A stretch of DNA of 64,000 bases from Anaerocolumna sp. AGMB13025 (GTDB lineage Bacteria; Bacillota; Clostridia; Lachnospirales; Lachnospiraceae), in contig NZ_CP121445.1 of the NCBI RefSeq assembly GCF_029689925.1, positions 4,324,501 through 4,388,500 of the forward strand, given 5' to 3'. Below, in pieces: positions 53,050-61,987 of the stretch. Position numbers and translations under genes: made by a program. The stretch's first letter is position 1; every line of letters begins with the position of its first letter. A model generated the notes under the pieces. That model was given only the letters and a program-made list of their open reading frames with translations. It did not search any database and was not told the origin of the DNA.

Positions 53050-53214
53050 AGAGTCTGGCTCGCCAGACTCTAGCGCTGACGCACTATCACGATAGTGACA
53101 AATTTCCTTGGCGCGTCATGTGCATCCTCCCGGAGGGTTTTTTATCGAATAGGAGTACTTTACTAATCGATAAGAAAAGGTCAACACCAGCTTATTGTCA
53201 TAGGTGTTGACCTT
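53050..53214. other. cluster of five consecutive hairpins between convergent genes
   Basis: In order: GAGTCTGGC/GCCAGACTC (53051-53070); TGACGC/GCGTCA (53077-53082 and 53113-53118) enclosing CACTATC/GATAGTG; a C/G-rich CCTCCCGGAGGG followed by TTTTTT (53126-53142); TTATCGA/TCGATAA; and AAGGTCAACACC/GGTGTTGACCTT (53177-53188 and 53203-53214). The first half is distinctly richer in G and C than its surroundings. At least two stems can act as terminators for the TetR and transporter genes. The 369-base gap has nothing else. Confidence 0.7.
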
Positions 53215-53340
53215 GGTAATATGTTGCTTAATGGTTATTCTCCAACGATAAACTAGTCTTTGACTGGCATCTCCTCATAAGGTCAGGATCGTATTTACTA
53301 GACTCAAATTATTTATAATGATGTAACTCAATTGGAAACC

Positions 53341-54708
53341 TTATATGAGAAACATTGCAACAATTATCGTAGCACCAAAACCGCATAATACGGGGATCAG
53401 GTTCTTTCTTGCAAGTTCTGTTGCTTCAATACCGCATATGGCTGCCACAGGAATTACTCCCCAGGGAATAATGGTACCGCCGCCGACCCAGACAGTAACG
53501 ATCTGACCCAAGGCAGCAAGGGTTGCAACGTGTATATTACCAACAGAAGAGAAAGTCTGTGCAATAGAACCAACTAAGGGAAGCCCAGAGAATCCGGAAC
53601 CATCCAGCCCGGTTATAACACCAACGGAAGTTTCAGAGAGTACCATTGTTAATTTGGATAAGGGTATATGAGAGGAAAGCCAAAGACCTATATCATTTAA
53701 AAGACCAGTTGCATCCGGACCAAGAACTTTCTGTGCAAAACCTTCACTGCCCATAAAAAAGAAAGCGGCAATCACTACAACCGGTGCAAATATTTTTATT
53801 GCAAATTTAAATCCTTCTTTTATATGGTCTGTTGCTGTTTCCAGTGCCTCTCCGAGACCTTTGTCGAGTATAGTAATAACACAGGTAAGTATCAGCGCCG
53901 TACCGGCTACAAGAGCGGTAGCATCTCCGCCGTTAATTTTAAAGGAAATCATAACTACAATATCTGCAATAAATGCCAGTGGCATTGCAATTGCAATAAA
54001 TCTGGCCAGTTTCGGCTTCTTTATTTCTTTTAACACCATTTCTTTTTTCACAGCGGTCTGTGAACCTTTATTCAACATTAAATCACGAAGCATCATAAAG
54101 AAAGCAACACCCGCTGTTACCACCGACATGGTTAACCACAAAGGAATACTGGCTTTCATGATCTGATTTGCATCAAGTCCTGCTGCAGTACCGGTAATGG
54201 ATGGCGCTCCCTGAATTACAAAGTCGGAAGAAAGTCCGATACCATGTCCAAATATATTCATCGCAACTGCTGCCCATATAACCGGAAGGCCTACTTCTCC
54301 GGCAACCGGTAATAAGAGTGCTCCAATAAGTGCTACTGCCGGTGAGGGCCATATGAGCCAGGAAACGATTAACATTGTAAAACCGATAATCCAGAAGGCG
54401 GCTTTATTATTTCTAATAATCTTTCGTACCGGATGCATCATTACCTCATCTGCACCCAGGGCTATCATTGCCTTTGACATGGAAACTACCAGAGCAATTA
54501 CAATAATAATACTTAATAACTCAATAAATGAATGAATCAATGCATTGTTTAGTATCTGTATTGACTTAACTACACTACCGGAATAAACGAATCCAATAAC
54601 AAGGATTCCTGCCACACAGGGAATTACGATTTCCTTTTTGCATAATAATGCTATTAATACAACCAGGGTAATAATAATGTAAGCAATGTGCAATGATGTT
54701 AGTGCCAT
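53341..54708 (-). CDS. multi-helix carboxylate-type transporter
   Basis: A 455-residue protein with ten to twelve membrane helices and the long hairpin and re-entrant-like segments (IWPSPAVALIGALLLPVAGEVG, FVIQGAPSITGTAAGL, GGGTIIPWGVIPVAAICGIEATELARK) seen in ion-transporter superfamily carriers for organic anions. I cannot place it in a named family. Since it follows a FAD oxidoreductase in an acid-metabolism cluster, it probably imports a di- or hydroxy-carboxylate. GAGAGGA precedes the ATG. Confidence 0.75.
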   Translation of the reverse strand: MALTSLHIAYIIITLVVLIALLCKKEIVIPCVAGILVIGFVYSGSVVKSIQILNNALIHSFIELLSIIIVIALVVSMSKAMIALGADEVMMHPVRKIIRNNKAAFWIIGFTMLIVSWLIWPSPAVALIGALLLPVAGEVGLPVIWAAVAMNIFGHGIGLSSDFVIQGAPSITGTAAGLDANQIMKASIPLWLTMSVVTAGVAFFMMLRDLMLNKGSQTAVKKEMVLKEIKKPKLARFIAIAMPLAFIADIVVMISFKINGGDATALVAGTALILTCVITILDKGLGEALETATDHIKEGFKFAIKIFAPVVVIAAFFFMGSEGFAQKVLGPDATGLLNDIGLWLSSHIPLSKLTMVLSETSVGVITGLDGSGFSGLPLVGSIAQTFSSVGNIHVATLAALGQIVTVWVGGGTIIPWGVIPVAAICGIEATELARKNLIPVLCGFGATIIVAMFLI

Positions 54709-54767
54709 ATGATTTCCTCTCTTTCTTCTGTTGGGTCAACCCATCAATGTGTTGTATCAACGCAAAT

Positions 54768-56033
54768 TTATGATGCAAAAATATTCATTAGTCCTTCATC
54801 TTTAATAGTACTCTGAATCTTAGCCACATCCGTTTCATATAACCCAAGTTCCTTCATTCGATCAAATAATACGGAACCTGAAAATGTATACTTCTTTCCC
54901 ATTCCTTCCGTTTTCTGCATTTCCTCATTAACATAAGCAATAGCCTCACCGATTGCCGTCTTTCTGGACAGTTCCAGCAACGGTTTATTCTGCAGATGCC
55001 GTACACTGTTATATCCTGCCAGGACACCTGTTACAATAGCTTCCGTATGTCCCACTAACAGACCGGCTTTCTCTCCGGCACAGAACAGATTCACGGCTCC
55101 TTCAACCTTTAAGGTATTACTTCTTGGTGACATATCAAAATATCTCATGGAATTACCTTTTCCTCCGGCATAGGGGTCTTCGTACCGGGCATTTTCAAAA
55201 CCTGGTATTTTATGAAGTTTCTTAAGGGTATAAAACGGTGTCATCAGTTTGGCATGACCGGTATCTAAAAGAATGATATTCTCAGCGAATTCCTTAAGTG
55301 CATACTGCTGGCAGGCCTTGACACTTAAGTGATTCTCAATTAGCTCCTTAGGAAGGGGTATGACCGCAACGCCTTTCTGGTTCAGTAATTCTACAATTTC
55401 GGGAGCCAGTGATTCTTTATAAAGCTTACAGGAACCGCTCATGGCACCAACTGACCCATTTTCTTTCCTGCCGGTTTTTTCGGGTATACCGCATAGTCCT
55501 GCCAGACTTACCCTGCCGCCGAAACTTGGACATCTAAGAACACACATGGCGCAGCCATTGCCGTATTTGGAACAGTTATTCATCGGTCCGGCAGTACCAG
55601 TTGTATCAATAAAAGCATCTCCTTTAAAAACCTCACCGCCTGCCGTTTCAATACTTTCAATAACTCCCTCTGTAACCTGGGCTTTTACCACCCTTTCCTG
55701 CAGTCTTATCTCCACTCCCATTCCCTTTAAGAAATTCGTAATGGCCGCCGGTGTTTTGGCTATATCATAAAGACTTGCATGTTCATGTCCCGGAAAACTG
55801 ATATTGGTGTGACGACAGTTTTCATCAATAACCTGAAAGATATCGCCTCCGCCCATTGCAATCATTTCCTCAGTAGCGGTAAATCTGCCATTATTTCTCA
55901 TGATACCGCCTACCAGTCCGGTTCCAAGCAGTAAATCTGTCCGTTCTAATAAAACTACATTTGCTCCCTGTTTTCTTGCCGCATAAGCTGCGGAACATCC
56001 AGCCCATCCGCCTCCAGTTATAACTATGTTCAT
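54768..56033 (-). CDS. FAD-dependent oxidoreductase with a Cys cluster
   Basis: About 421 residues. A Rossmann motif (GGGWAGCSAAYAARKQGANVVLLE) starts at residue 7. The protein resembles the FAD_oxidored family (PF12831), which includes HdrA-like enzymes. Four cysteines, C154, C161, C164 and C168 (C-x6-C-x2-C-x3-C), could bind an iron-sulfur centre; this is inference. It probably oxidises or reduces an organic acid with an unidentified electron partner. The frame reaches 56096, but GGAGAGG stands just before the ATG at 56033. A strong terminator hairpin lies only 38 bases upstream of that ATG. Confidence 0.85.
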   Translation of the reverse strand: MNIVITGGGWAGCSAAYAARKQGANVVLLERTDLLLGTGLVGGIMRNNGRFTATEEMIAMGGGDIFQVIDENCRHTNISFPGHEHASLYDIAKTPAAITNFLKGMGVEIRLQERVVKAQVTEGVIESIETAGGEVFKGDAFIDTTGTAGPMNNCSKYGNGCAMCVLRCPSFGGRVSLAGLCGIPEKTGRKENGSVGAMSGSCKLYKESLAPEIVELLNQKGVAVIPLPKELIENHLSVKACQQYALKEFAENIILLDTGHAKLMTPFYTLKKLHKIPGFENARYEDPYAGGKGNSMRYFDMSPRSNTLKVEGAVNLFCAGEKAGLLVGHTEAIVTGVLAGYNSVRHLQNKPLLELSRKTAIGEAIAYVNEEMQKTEGMGKKYTFSGSVLFDRMKELGLYETDVAKIQSTIKDEGLMNIFAS

Positions 56034-56070
56034 TTGTTCCTCTCCGCCTTTCTTTATGTCGTAATAAATA

Positions 56071-56112
56071 AAAAAGCAAAGGAGCGGTAAAACCATCGCT
56101 TCTTTGCTTTTT
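56071..56112 (-). terminator. leader terminator just upstream of the FAD oxidoreductase
   Basis: AAAAAGCAAAGGAGCG (56071-56086) and CGCTTCTTTGCTTTTT (56097-56112) form a 16-pair stem with one mismatch and a ten-base loop. On the minus strand it is followed by TTTTTTATTTATTA. It would end transcription from the aminotransferase side and from the promoter with site A before reaching the gene. Confidence 0.85.
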
Positions 56113-56206
56113 GATAAAAACCTGTTATATAATTATTATTTAAAGAGTATACATAATGTTTACTTATTTTACAATCACCATATTGTACCTAATTCGACAA
56201 ATACGG

Positions 56207-56221
56207 TGGACATTATGTATA
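56207..56221 (-). promoter_or_regulatory. operator site A, TGGACA-N3-TGTATA
   Basis: TGGACATTATGTATA, next to the palindrome TGTATAATTATACA (56216-56229). The surrounding 60 bases (56157-56220) are about 70 percent alike by eye to the region 60610-60671 before the hydroxyacid dehydrogenase gene. It serves the FAD oxidoreductase-transporter pair. Confidence 0.6.
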
Positions 56222-56245
56222 ATTATACATAAAAATATGTTCTTT

Positions 56246-57442
56246 TTATAATTCCTTTATAAACTCAGCAATTCTAAAAAGGGCTTTTTCTATATTTTTA
56301 GCAGATGCCGCAAAGGATATCCTAATAAAATCCGTACACTTTCTGCCAAGGCCCACCCCCGGAATTACGGCAACATGCTTTTCTTCCAATAATCTTTTGG
56401 CAAACTCCATACCAGTAAGCCCGGTTTTTGACACATCCACCATGATATAAAATGCTCCATTCGGGATTACATAGGAAAGTTCTAAAATCCTATCAAGTCC
56501 TTTCATAAGAAGCATTCTTCTCCTTGCAAACTCCTCAATCATTAGGGCGGTCTCTTGCCTGGTACCCTCGGTATCCATTCCATTTGCCGCACCAATCTGA
56601 ATAAAAGTTGGGGAACAGGTGGTTGAATACTGGTGTATCTTAAGAATTGTGTTGATTCTTATTTCACCGGCCGTAATATAACCAAGTCTCCAACCGGTCA
56701 TTGCATAGGTTTTTGAAAACCCGTTAATAATCACAGAACGCTCCTTCATACCAGGAAACGATGCGACAGACTTAAATTTAGTATCCCCAAACGTAAGACT
56801 GCTGTACATCTCATCCGAAACAATAATAAAGTTATATTTCACTGCCAGCTCACATAATTGTTCCAGTACCGAACTTTTATAAACCGCTCCGGAAGGGTTA
56901 TTGGGGTTATTGATCACTACCAGTTTCGTTTTATCCGTGATATGCTTTTCTACCTCAAAAGGCTCGATTTCAAAGCCGTTTTCCCGCTTCAGATCAATAA
57001 TAACCGGCACCCCGCCGCTGATTTTTATCATGTTTTCATAATTAACGAAAGCAGGAGAAAACAGGATGGCTTCATCTCCTTCATCAATTATTGAAAGAAT
57101 CGTATTATTAATAGCTTCCGCGCCGCTGCTGGTTACTAATACCTCAGTCCGGTAGTCATAGGACACTCCTGTCTCCTTTCGTATCTTTTCCGCTATCTTC
57201 TTTCTTAAGGCTTCGTAGCCCCGATTAGAACTGTAATGGGTATAATTCTCATTAATTGCATTGATTGCCGCCGCTTTAATATCAGACGGCGTATTAAAAT
57301 CCGGTTCGCCGGCACTTAATGCAATTATTTCATGACCGTTCTTACGTAATTCATCCACCCGGTTAAGAACCGTTCTTATCAGGGAGGGTTCCACTTTTTG
57401 AACCCGTTTGGATTCCTGAGTTAAATCATAATCTTTATACAT
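56246..57442 (-). CDS. PLP-dependent aminotransferase, class I
   Basis: About 398 residues of the fold-type I aspartate-aminotransferase group. The motifs are NPNNPSGAVY, VVSDEMYSSLTFG and the PLP lysine in NGFSKTYAMTGWRLGY, and the last Arg that binds the substrate carboxylate lies in CTDFIRISFA. It transfers an amino group between an amino acid and a 2-oxo acid. In this cluster it could make or consume the 2-oxo acid handled by the D-2-hydroxyacid dehydrogenases. AAGGGAG lies five bases before the ATG at 57442. Confidence 0.92.
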   Translation of the reverse strand: MYKDYDLTQESKRVQKVEPSLIRTVLNRVDELRKNGHEIIALSAGEPDFNTPSDIKAAAINAINENYTHYSSNRGYEALRKKIAEKIRKETGVSYDYRTEVLVTSSGAEAINNTILSIIDEGDEAILFSPAFVNYENMIKISGGVPVIIDLKRENGFEIEPFEVEKHITDKTKLVVINNPNNPSGAVYKSSVLEQLCELAVKYNFIIVSDEMYSSLTFGDTKFKSVASFPGMKERSVIINGFSKTYAMTGWRLGYITAGEIRINTILKIHQYSTTCSPTFIQIGAANGMDTEGTRQETALMIEEFARRRMLLMKGLDRILELSYVIPNGAFYIMVDVSKTGLTGMEFAKRLLEEKHVAVIPGVGLGRKCTDFIRISFAASAKNIEKALFRIAEFIKEL

Positions 57443-57576
57443 AGCAGCTCCCTTCTGTGCCTCGTAACACACCTGCAAATCAGGATGTTGAAATTCAATT
57501 TACCAATTTTCTTTTATACGTTTTTTATATAGCTTTTCTTATGCATACTTCAAATATAATTCATTAAAAGGTTTCT

Positions 57577-58568
57577 TTATATACCGGTTATTTCATTGGA
57601 ACAAACACCTTTTGTTTCATATTCCATCAGGTTATCAAAGGTGGTCAGTATCATATTTTCGATAGCCGTATCCGTATAGAAGCTCATATGAGCCGTATAG
57701 ATAACATTTTCTTTCTCCATAAGCTTTTTAAGCGTTTCACTTTCAAAACTGTCCGGATTTACTTTCTTTCTGATATAATTCGTCTCACTGTCATACACAT
57801 CAAAGGCTGCCGCACTTAGTTTACCGTTTTCAATAGCCCCAAGTACCGCTTCATAATCCATCAGACCGCCTCTTGCCGTGTTGATTAATACAGTTCCGTC
57901 TTTCATACGGGCAAGGGTATCCGAATTAATCAATTTCTCATTTTCCTTTGTTAAAGGGCAATGGAGAATCAGGATATCACTTTCTGTCAGGACTTGATCC
58001 AGTCCTGAATACGTAACCTGTCCTGCCACCGCTTTATTTTCATATAAGTCATATGCAAGGATATTACAGCCAAAACCGGTTAAGTTTTTTATAGTCTCGG
58101 CTCCAATTCTGCCGGTACCAATAACTCCCACTGTCATATTACGGAGTTCTCTTCCCTTTAAGCCGTTTAAAGTAAAATCAAACTGACTGACCATAATGAG
58201 TCCCGCTTCATTTTTCTCAGACACATTAAAACCAGGCAGACCGTATGCTCCGCTATGGCACCAGGAGAATATCTGGGTACATTGGCTCCTTTTATATTAT
58301 TATCTTTCATAGCTGCAAGGTCTAAATGGTCTATTCCGGCTGCCCTTGAAACAATATAGGGAACGCCGGCTTTTTTAAGAATTTCTGCTTTCTCTTTTGT
58401 CACCTTACAGTTTGTCGTAATCCAAACTGCATCAAACCCTGTAAAACTGTCTGGTCCTGCACCATTAAAATCAAAATCAGCAAATGCCAGGTCAAAACGG
58501 AATTTCTCGTTACAGGCTTTAATATATCCGATTTCATCCTGGTTTGCATGAAATAATAAAACTTTCAT
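57577..58568 (-). pseudogene. D-2-hydroxyacid dehydrogenase split by a frameshift
   Basis: An N-terminal frame (58568 down to about 58216) encodes residues up to YSPGAIAEHTVCLVLMCLRK. The C-terminal frame (to 57577) continues AGLIMVSQFDFTLNGLKGRE with the NAD motif VIGTGRIGAETI and NTARGGLMDYE. The join falls in a run of five A on the coding strand (T at 58211-58215); one extra A restores a single frame of about 330 residues, the normal length for D-lactate dehydrogenase-like enzymes. AAGGAGG precedes the N-terminal ATG. Either the gene is broken, the run was miscounted in sequencing, or it switches phase. Confidence 0.85.
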
Positions 58569-58592
58569 AATACCTCCTTATTAAGTTCACTT

Positions 58593-59495
58593 TTAGATCA
58601 GCAACATGCTTACTATTGGTATGGTAATCAGTGACAAAACGGTGCTTAAGAATACGCAGGAGGAAGCGAACCTGGAATTCCCTCCATATTTATCCGCCAG
58701 CATGACCGCAGTGCTCCCTGCAGGCATTGCAGCTAGTAGTACTATTACACCAGTTACCAGACTGTCTGTCCCCGCCAGTTTTAGGATGAATAACACAACT
58801 GCCGGAATAGCGATTAGTCTTATGACAGAAAAATAGAATAATTCCTTATCCAGAATTTCCTTTATATGAATCTCTGCCAGAATCGAACCGATAATTATCA
58901 TCGAGAGTGCCGTATTACTGCCTCCAATTCCTGAAAGGGTTTTTAACACAAAACCTGGCAGCTTAATCTGTGTAAACATGAAAAAGAATCCAACAAATAC
59001 CGCAATAATACAGGGATGGGTCAACAGCTTCTTCGCTGTAGACTTTCCATCTGTTTTTGTAAAGAGTTTCAATCCTGACGACCACATGGCGAATCTTAAA
59101 GGAATCAGGGCCACCGATGCAAATAAAAGTCCCTGGCTTCCAAAAACGGATTCCACGATAGGGTTTCCTAAAAAACCAGCATTGGAACAGATTACCGCAT
59201 ATCTTAGTACCGCCTGCCGGTCTTTCGTACTGTTCTTAAAAAGCAGTTTACTTAATACCACATAGAAAATCTGGGTTATAACCGCTGCAATTAAAACCGC
59301 AACACAGTTAATCAATACGTTATAAGACCATTCAATCAAAAAGGAATTTACAATATTACAGGGAAGTATGATTTCTATGATCAGATCCGTAAATTTCTTT
59401 CTGTTATTTCCCGTTATGATTCCTTTTTTCTGAGCATAAATCCCTGCAAGTATTAAGAGAAATAGCATCCCCTGCATAGTAAGCATCGATTTCAT
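58593..59495 (-). CDS. AEC-family (auxin efflux carrier-like) transporter
   Basis: A 300-residue membrane carrier with about ten helices, beginning TMQGMLFLLILAGIYAQKKGIITGNNRKKFTDLI, the standard start of AEC proteins. The segment ICSNAGFLGNPIVESVFG matches the family's conserved fifth-helix loop. Bacterial AEC carriers move malate, malonate or similar organic acids. It lies between two D-2-hydroxyacid dehydrogenase genes with a 15-base gap on one side, so it probably carries the cluster's acid. GGAGATG precedes the ATG. Confidence 0.9.
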   Translation of the reverse strand: MKSMLTMQGMLFLLILAGIYAQKKGIITGNNRKKFTDLIIEIILPCNIVNSFLIEWSYNVLINCVAVLIAAVITQIFYVVLSKLLFKNSTKDRQAVLRYAVICSNAGFLGNPIVESVFGSQGLLFASVALIPLRFAMWSSGLKLFTKTDGKSTAKKLLTHPCIIAVFVGFFFMFTQIKLPGFVLKTLSGIGGSNTALSMIIIGSILAEIHIKEILDKELFYFSVIRLIAIPAVVLFILKLAGTDSLVTGVIVLLAAMPAGSTAVMLADKYGGNSRFASSCVFLSTVLSLITIPIVSMLLI

Positions 59496-59509
59496 ATTAT
59501 CATCTCCAA

Positions 59510-60535
59510 TTAGTACTTATTGCCGAATTCATAGCGGTAATAATTCATGATTGCAGCAATGCCTGTATTTTCCACAAAGCTGTCACTTAATTTATTAACC
59601 GGATAGGAAACCGGTCTTTTTTCAAGGACCTCCGATATACCAAGTGCCGCCTGGTATGCCATTCTCTCCAAGGCTTCCGTAGTAAAAGCGGCAGTGTGAG
59701 GAGTAACAATTACATGTTCCATATGCAGCAGCGGATTATCAGGTTTTGGCAGATTCCCCTCAAAAACATCCAGTGCGGCACCCATTATCTTATGTTCGCT
59801 CAAAACTTTAATTAGTGCGGCTTCATCAATTATTTCCCCTCTCCCGGTATTGATTAGAAAGGCAGTCTGTTTCATTAAAGATAGTTCTCTCTCCCCAATG
59901 ATATGTCTCGTAGAAGGGTTTGCAGGCAAATGCAGTGATAAGAAATCAGCTGATGAAATTACCTCCTCCAGATTATCACTTAACAATGCATATTCGGTCT
60001 GCTTCTTCCCGCCTATCCGTCTGTTATACCCGATTACGTTCATTGTAAGCCCATAGGAAGCAATATGGGCTACTTGAGTCCCGATATTGCCCATTCCTAT
60101 GATACCAAGAGTTTTGCCGGATACATCGCTGCCATAGAGTTTTCTTACCTCCAGGTCTCCGCTTTTCAACCCATTGTTATAATGGATGGATCTTTTTGCA
60201 AGCATCAGTATCAGCCCGATGGCATATTCCGCTACGGACCTCTGATTGGACTCTGCTGCATTGGTTACCTGAATTCCCAGCCTGGTGGCAGCCTCCACAT
60301 CAATGCAATCCACTCCTACCCCATGCATGGATACCACTTTTAGTTTGTTGCAGGCGGTAAGGACCTTTTCCGTAATATTGCCGTTTCGGGTCAGTATGCC
60401 GTCACAGTCGGCACCTTCTTTGATTAAGATATCTTCCGATATTCCAGAACCCATCTTAATCTCATAGCCCTGCTCTTTCAGATAATCAATGCCTTTATTA
60501 TTAATTGGTTCCGTGATTAAAATCTTATATTCCAT
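59510..60535 (-). CDS. D-2-hydroxyacid dehydrogenase (phosphoglycerate-dehydrogenase-like)
   Basis: About 341 residues with the NAD-binding motif GMGNIGTQVA, catalytic Arg region VEAATRLGIQVTNAAESNQRSVAEY, NTGRGEIIDEAAL and catalytic His in TPHTAAFT. It interconverts a D-2-hydroxy acid and a 2-oxo acid. No ACT regulatory domain is present, so it is not the serine-pathway enzyme regulated by serine. The frame is open to 60577, but GGAGG lies six bases before the ATG at 60535. It is the first gene of the minus-strand cluster. Confidence 0.92.
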   Translation of the reverse strand: MEYKILITEPINNKGIDYLKEQGYEIKMGSGISEDILIKEGADCDGILTRNGNITEKVLTACNKLKVVSMHGVGVDCIDVEAATRLGIQVTNAAESNQRSVAEYAIGLILMLAKRSIHYNNGLKSGDLEVRKLYGSDVSGKTLGIIGMGNIGTQVAHIASYGLTMNVIGYNRRIGGKKQTEYALLSDNLEEVISSADFLSLHLPANPSTRHIIGERELSLMKQTAFLINTGRGEIIDEAALIKVLSEHKIMGAALDVFEGNLPKPDNPLLHMEHVIVTPHTAAFTTEALERMAYQAALGISEVLEKRPVSYPVNKLSDSFVENTGIAAIMNYYRYEFGNKY

Positions 60536-60550
60536 GCAGCACCTCCGTAA

Positions 60551-60594
60551 TTGATGTTTTAATAGTTGATGTTTCATAGTTGATGTTTTAATAT
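60551..60594. repeat. three 14-15 bp tandem units in the dehydrogenase leader
   Basis: TTGATGTTTTAATAG, TTGATGTTTCATAG and TTGATGTTTTAATAT follow each other directly ahead of the ribosome site of the hydroxyacid dehydrogenase gene. They lie in its presumed untranslated leader. Confidence 0.65.
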
Positions 60595-60660
60595 TAGAAA
60601 GTATAAAAGTATGTTTATTATCTTACAATAATCACAATGTACTGATTTGATTTATATCGG

Positions 60661-60675
60661 TGGACAATATGTCCA
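60661..60675. promoter_or_regulatory. operator site B, TGGACA-N3-TGTCCA
   Basis: TGGACAATATGTCCA is a perfect palindrome apart from the three-base centre. It lies between the divergent hydroxyacid dehydrogenase and PucR-type genes, so one site may serve both. It is the best-formed of the three related sites (others at 56207 and 61973). Confidence 0.65.
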
Positions 60676-60762
60676 TTTTAAGAAAATTATTTTAAAAAAT
60701 ATGATTGACGAATGCTTAATTTTGGCTGTATCCTAATAAAAACAGGAAAGTATGGTGATTTT

Positions 60763-61932
60763 ATGGGCTTAATGATCAGACAAATTGTTGAAAATCAATT
60801 ACTTAGGGGAGTAAGACTTGCAGCAGGCCAAACCGGTGATTCAAATATAATATCCTGGGTCAATGTTATGGAGATTCTGGATTCACCTCAGTCCATACAA
60901 CGCGGAGAACTGCTGGTAACAACCGGCTATAACCTCCAGCAGGAGGATTTATACAAAAACCTGATATCCACGCTTAAAAATAATGGAGTAAGCGGTATTG
61001 CAATACAGCCCGGTTACTACATTGATGAAATACCGGATTATATTCTAAAGGAATCTGACCAGCTTGGTTTTCCTGTGCTTGAAATTCCTAAAACGCTGAC
61101 CTTTTCCGATATTCTTCGGATTCTGATTCAAAAAATAAATACAGAAAAGTCAGAAAATATAATATCTGACGAAGCAGCCAAAATCATGTTCCAATCTATG
61201 CAGGAAAATCTGAAACAATATACTTCCGTCTTGTTTGAGGAAGATTCCGGTAAAGTTGCTCATCTTTTTTACCTTAAACCCATCAATCTGTATGCGGTTA
61301 GTGAAACAATTGCTGCAGCCAGTATGAACCGGATAAAATCCTACTTAACCGATCGGGCGGACTCCTGCGAATATCATATGTCTAAAAACGGGATTTCGTC
61401 CTTTCTTATCCTATTTGAAAGTGAAGCGAAATACCTGTCCATGATCTATGACTTCAGTATTGAACTTACCTTCTTATCAGAGCAGCAGGGTATTAATTAT
61501 TATGTAGGTGTGGACCGTATTAAATCAATGGAATCCTTATATCTGGCTTTTGAACATGTGACCGAATGTACGGAGCTGTTACAGTTCATTCATGCCAAGA
61601 GGGGTGTGTGTTCCTATGACAACATGACTTTTATGAAAATGTTTGGAATTCTCCATCAGAATGAACACTCTTTCGTATCTGATAATCAGGCACTGCAGAT
61701 ACTTTTAAATTATGACCGGATTAACCAAACCAATTATGTACAGACCCTGCGGTTTTATTTAGCCGACAGCTGTAATGCCTCCAAAACTGCCTCAAGGCTT
61801 TTTATCCACAGACACACTCTGCAAAAACGCCTTGAAAAAATTAATGATTTGTGTGGAATAAATCCGGACGATTATTACGCCAGACTATATATGTCCATTT
61901 CACTTCTTTTTCATGATTACTTTGCCTTTTAA
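60763..61932 (+). CDS. PucR/CdaR-family transcriptional regulator
   Basis: About 390 residues. The N-terminal PucR sensor domain (VNVMEILDSPQSIQRGELLVTTGYNL) is followed by a middle GGDEF-like region and the C-terminal HTH_30 (LADSCNASKTASRLFIHRHTLQKRLEKINDLCGI). Family members control purine, sugar-acid or amino-acid catabolism and often sense pathway intermediates. It is divergent from the acid-metabolism operon and is the natural candidate to bind the TGGACA-N3-TGT sites. The frame is open to 60712, but the ATG at 60763 (GGTG seven bases upstream) fits the family start. Confidence 0.9.
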   Translation: MGLMIRQIVENQLLRGVRLAAGQTGDSNIISWVNVMEILDSPQSIQRGELLVTTGYNLQQEDLYKNLISTLKNNGVSGIAIQPGYYIDEIPDYILKESDQLGFPVLEIPKTLTFSDILRILIQKINTEKSENIISDEAAKIMFQSMQENLKQYTSVLFEEDSGKVAHLFYLKPINLYAVSETIAAASMNRIKSYLTDRADSCEYHMSKNGISSFLILFESEAKYLSMIYDFSIELTFLSEQQGINYYVGVDRIKSMESLYLAFEHVTECTELLQFIHAKRGVCSYDNMTFMKMFGILHQNEHSFVSDNQALQILLNYDRINQTNYVQTLRFYLADSCNASKTASRLFIHRHTLQKRLEKINDLCGINPDDYYARLYMSISLLFHDYFAF

Positions 61933-61972
61933 CTGCTGAGGATTAATCTGTAGTTCTTCCTGACTTACTATA

Positions 61973-61987
61973 TGGACAAGTTGTATA
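61973..61987 (+). promoter_or_regulatory. operator site C, TGGACA-N3-TGTATA
   Basis: TGGACAAGTTGTATA lies about 115 bases upstream of the racemase-like gene and follows the PucR gene. It matches site A except in the three central bases. Confidence 0.55.
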
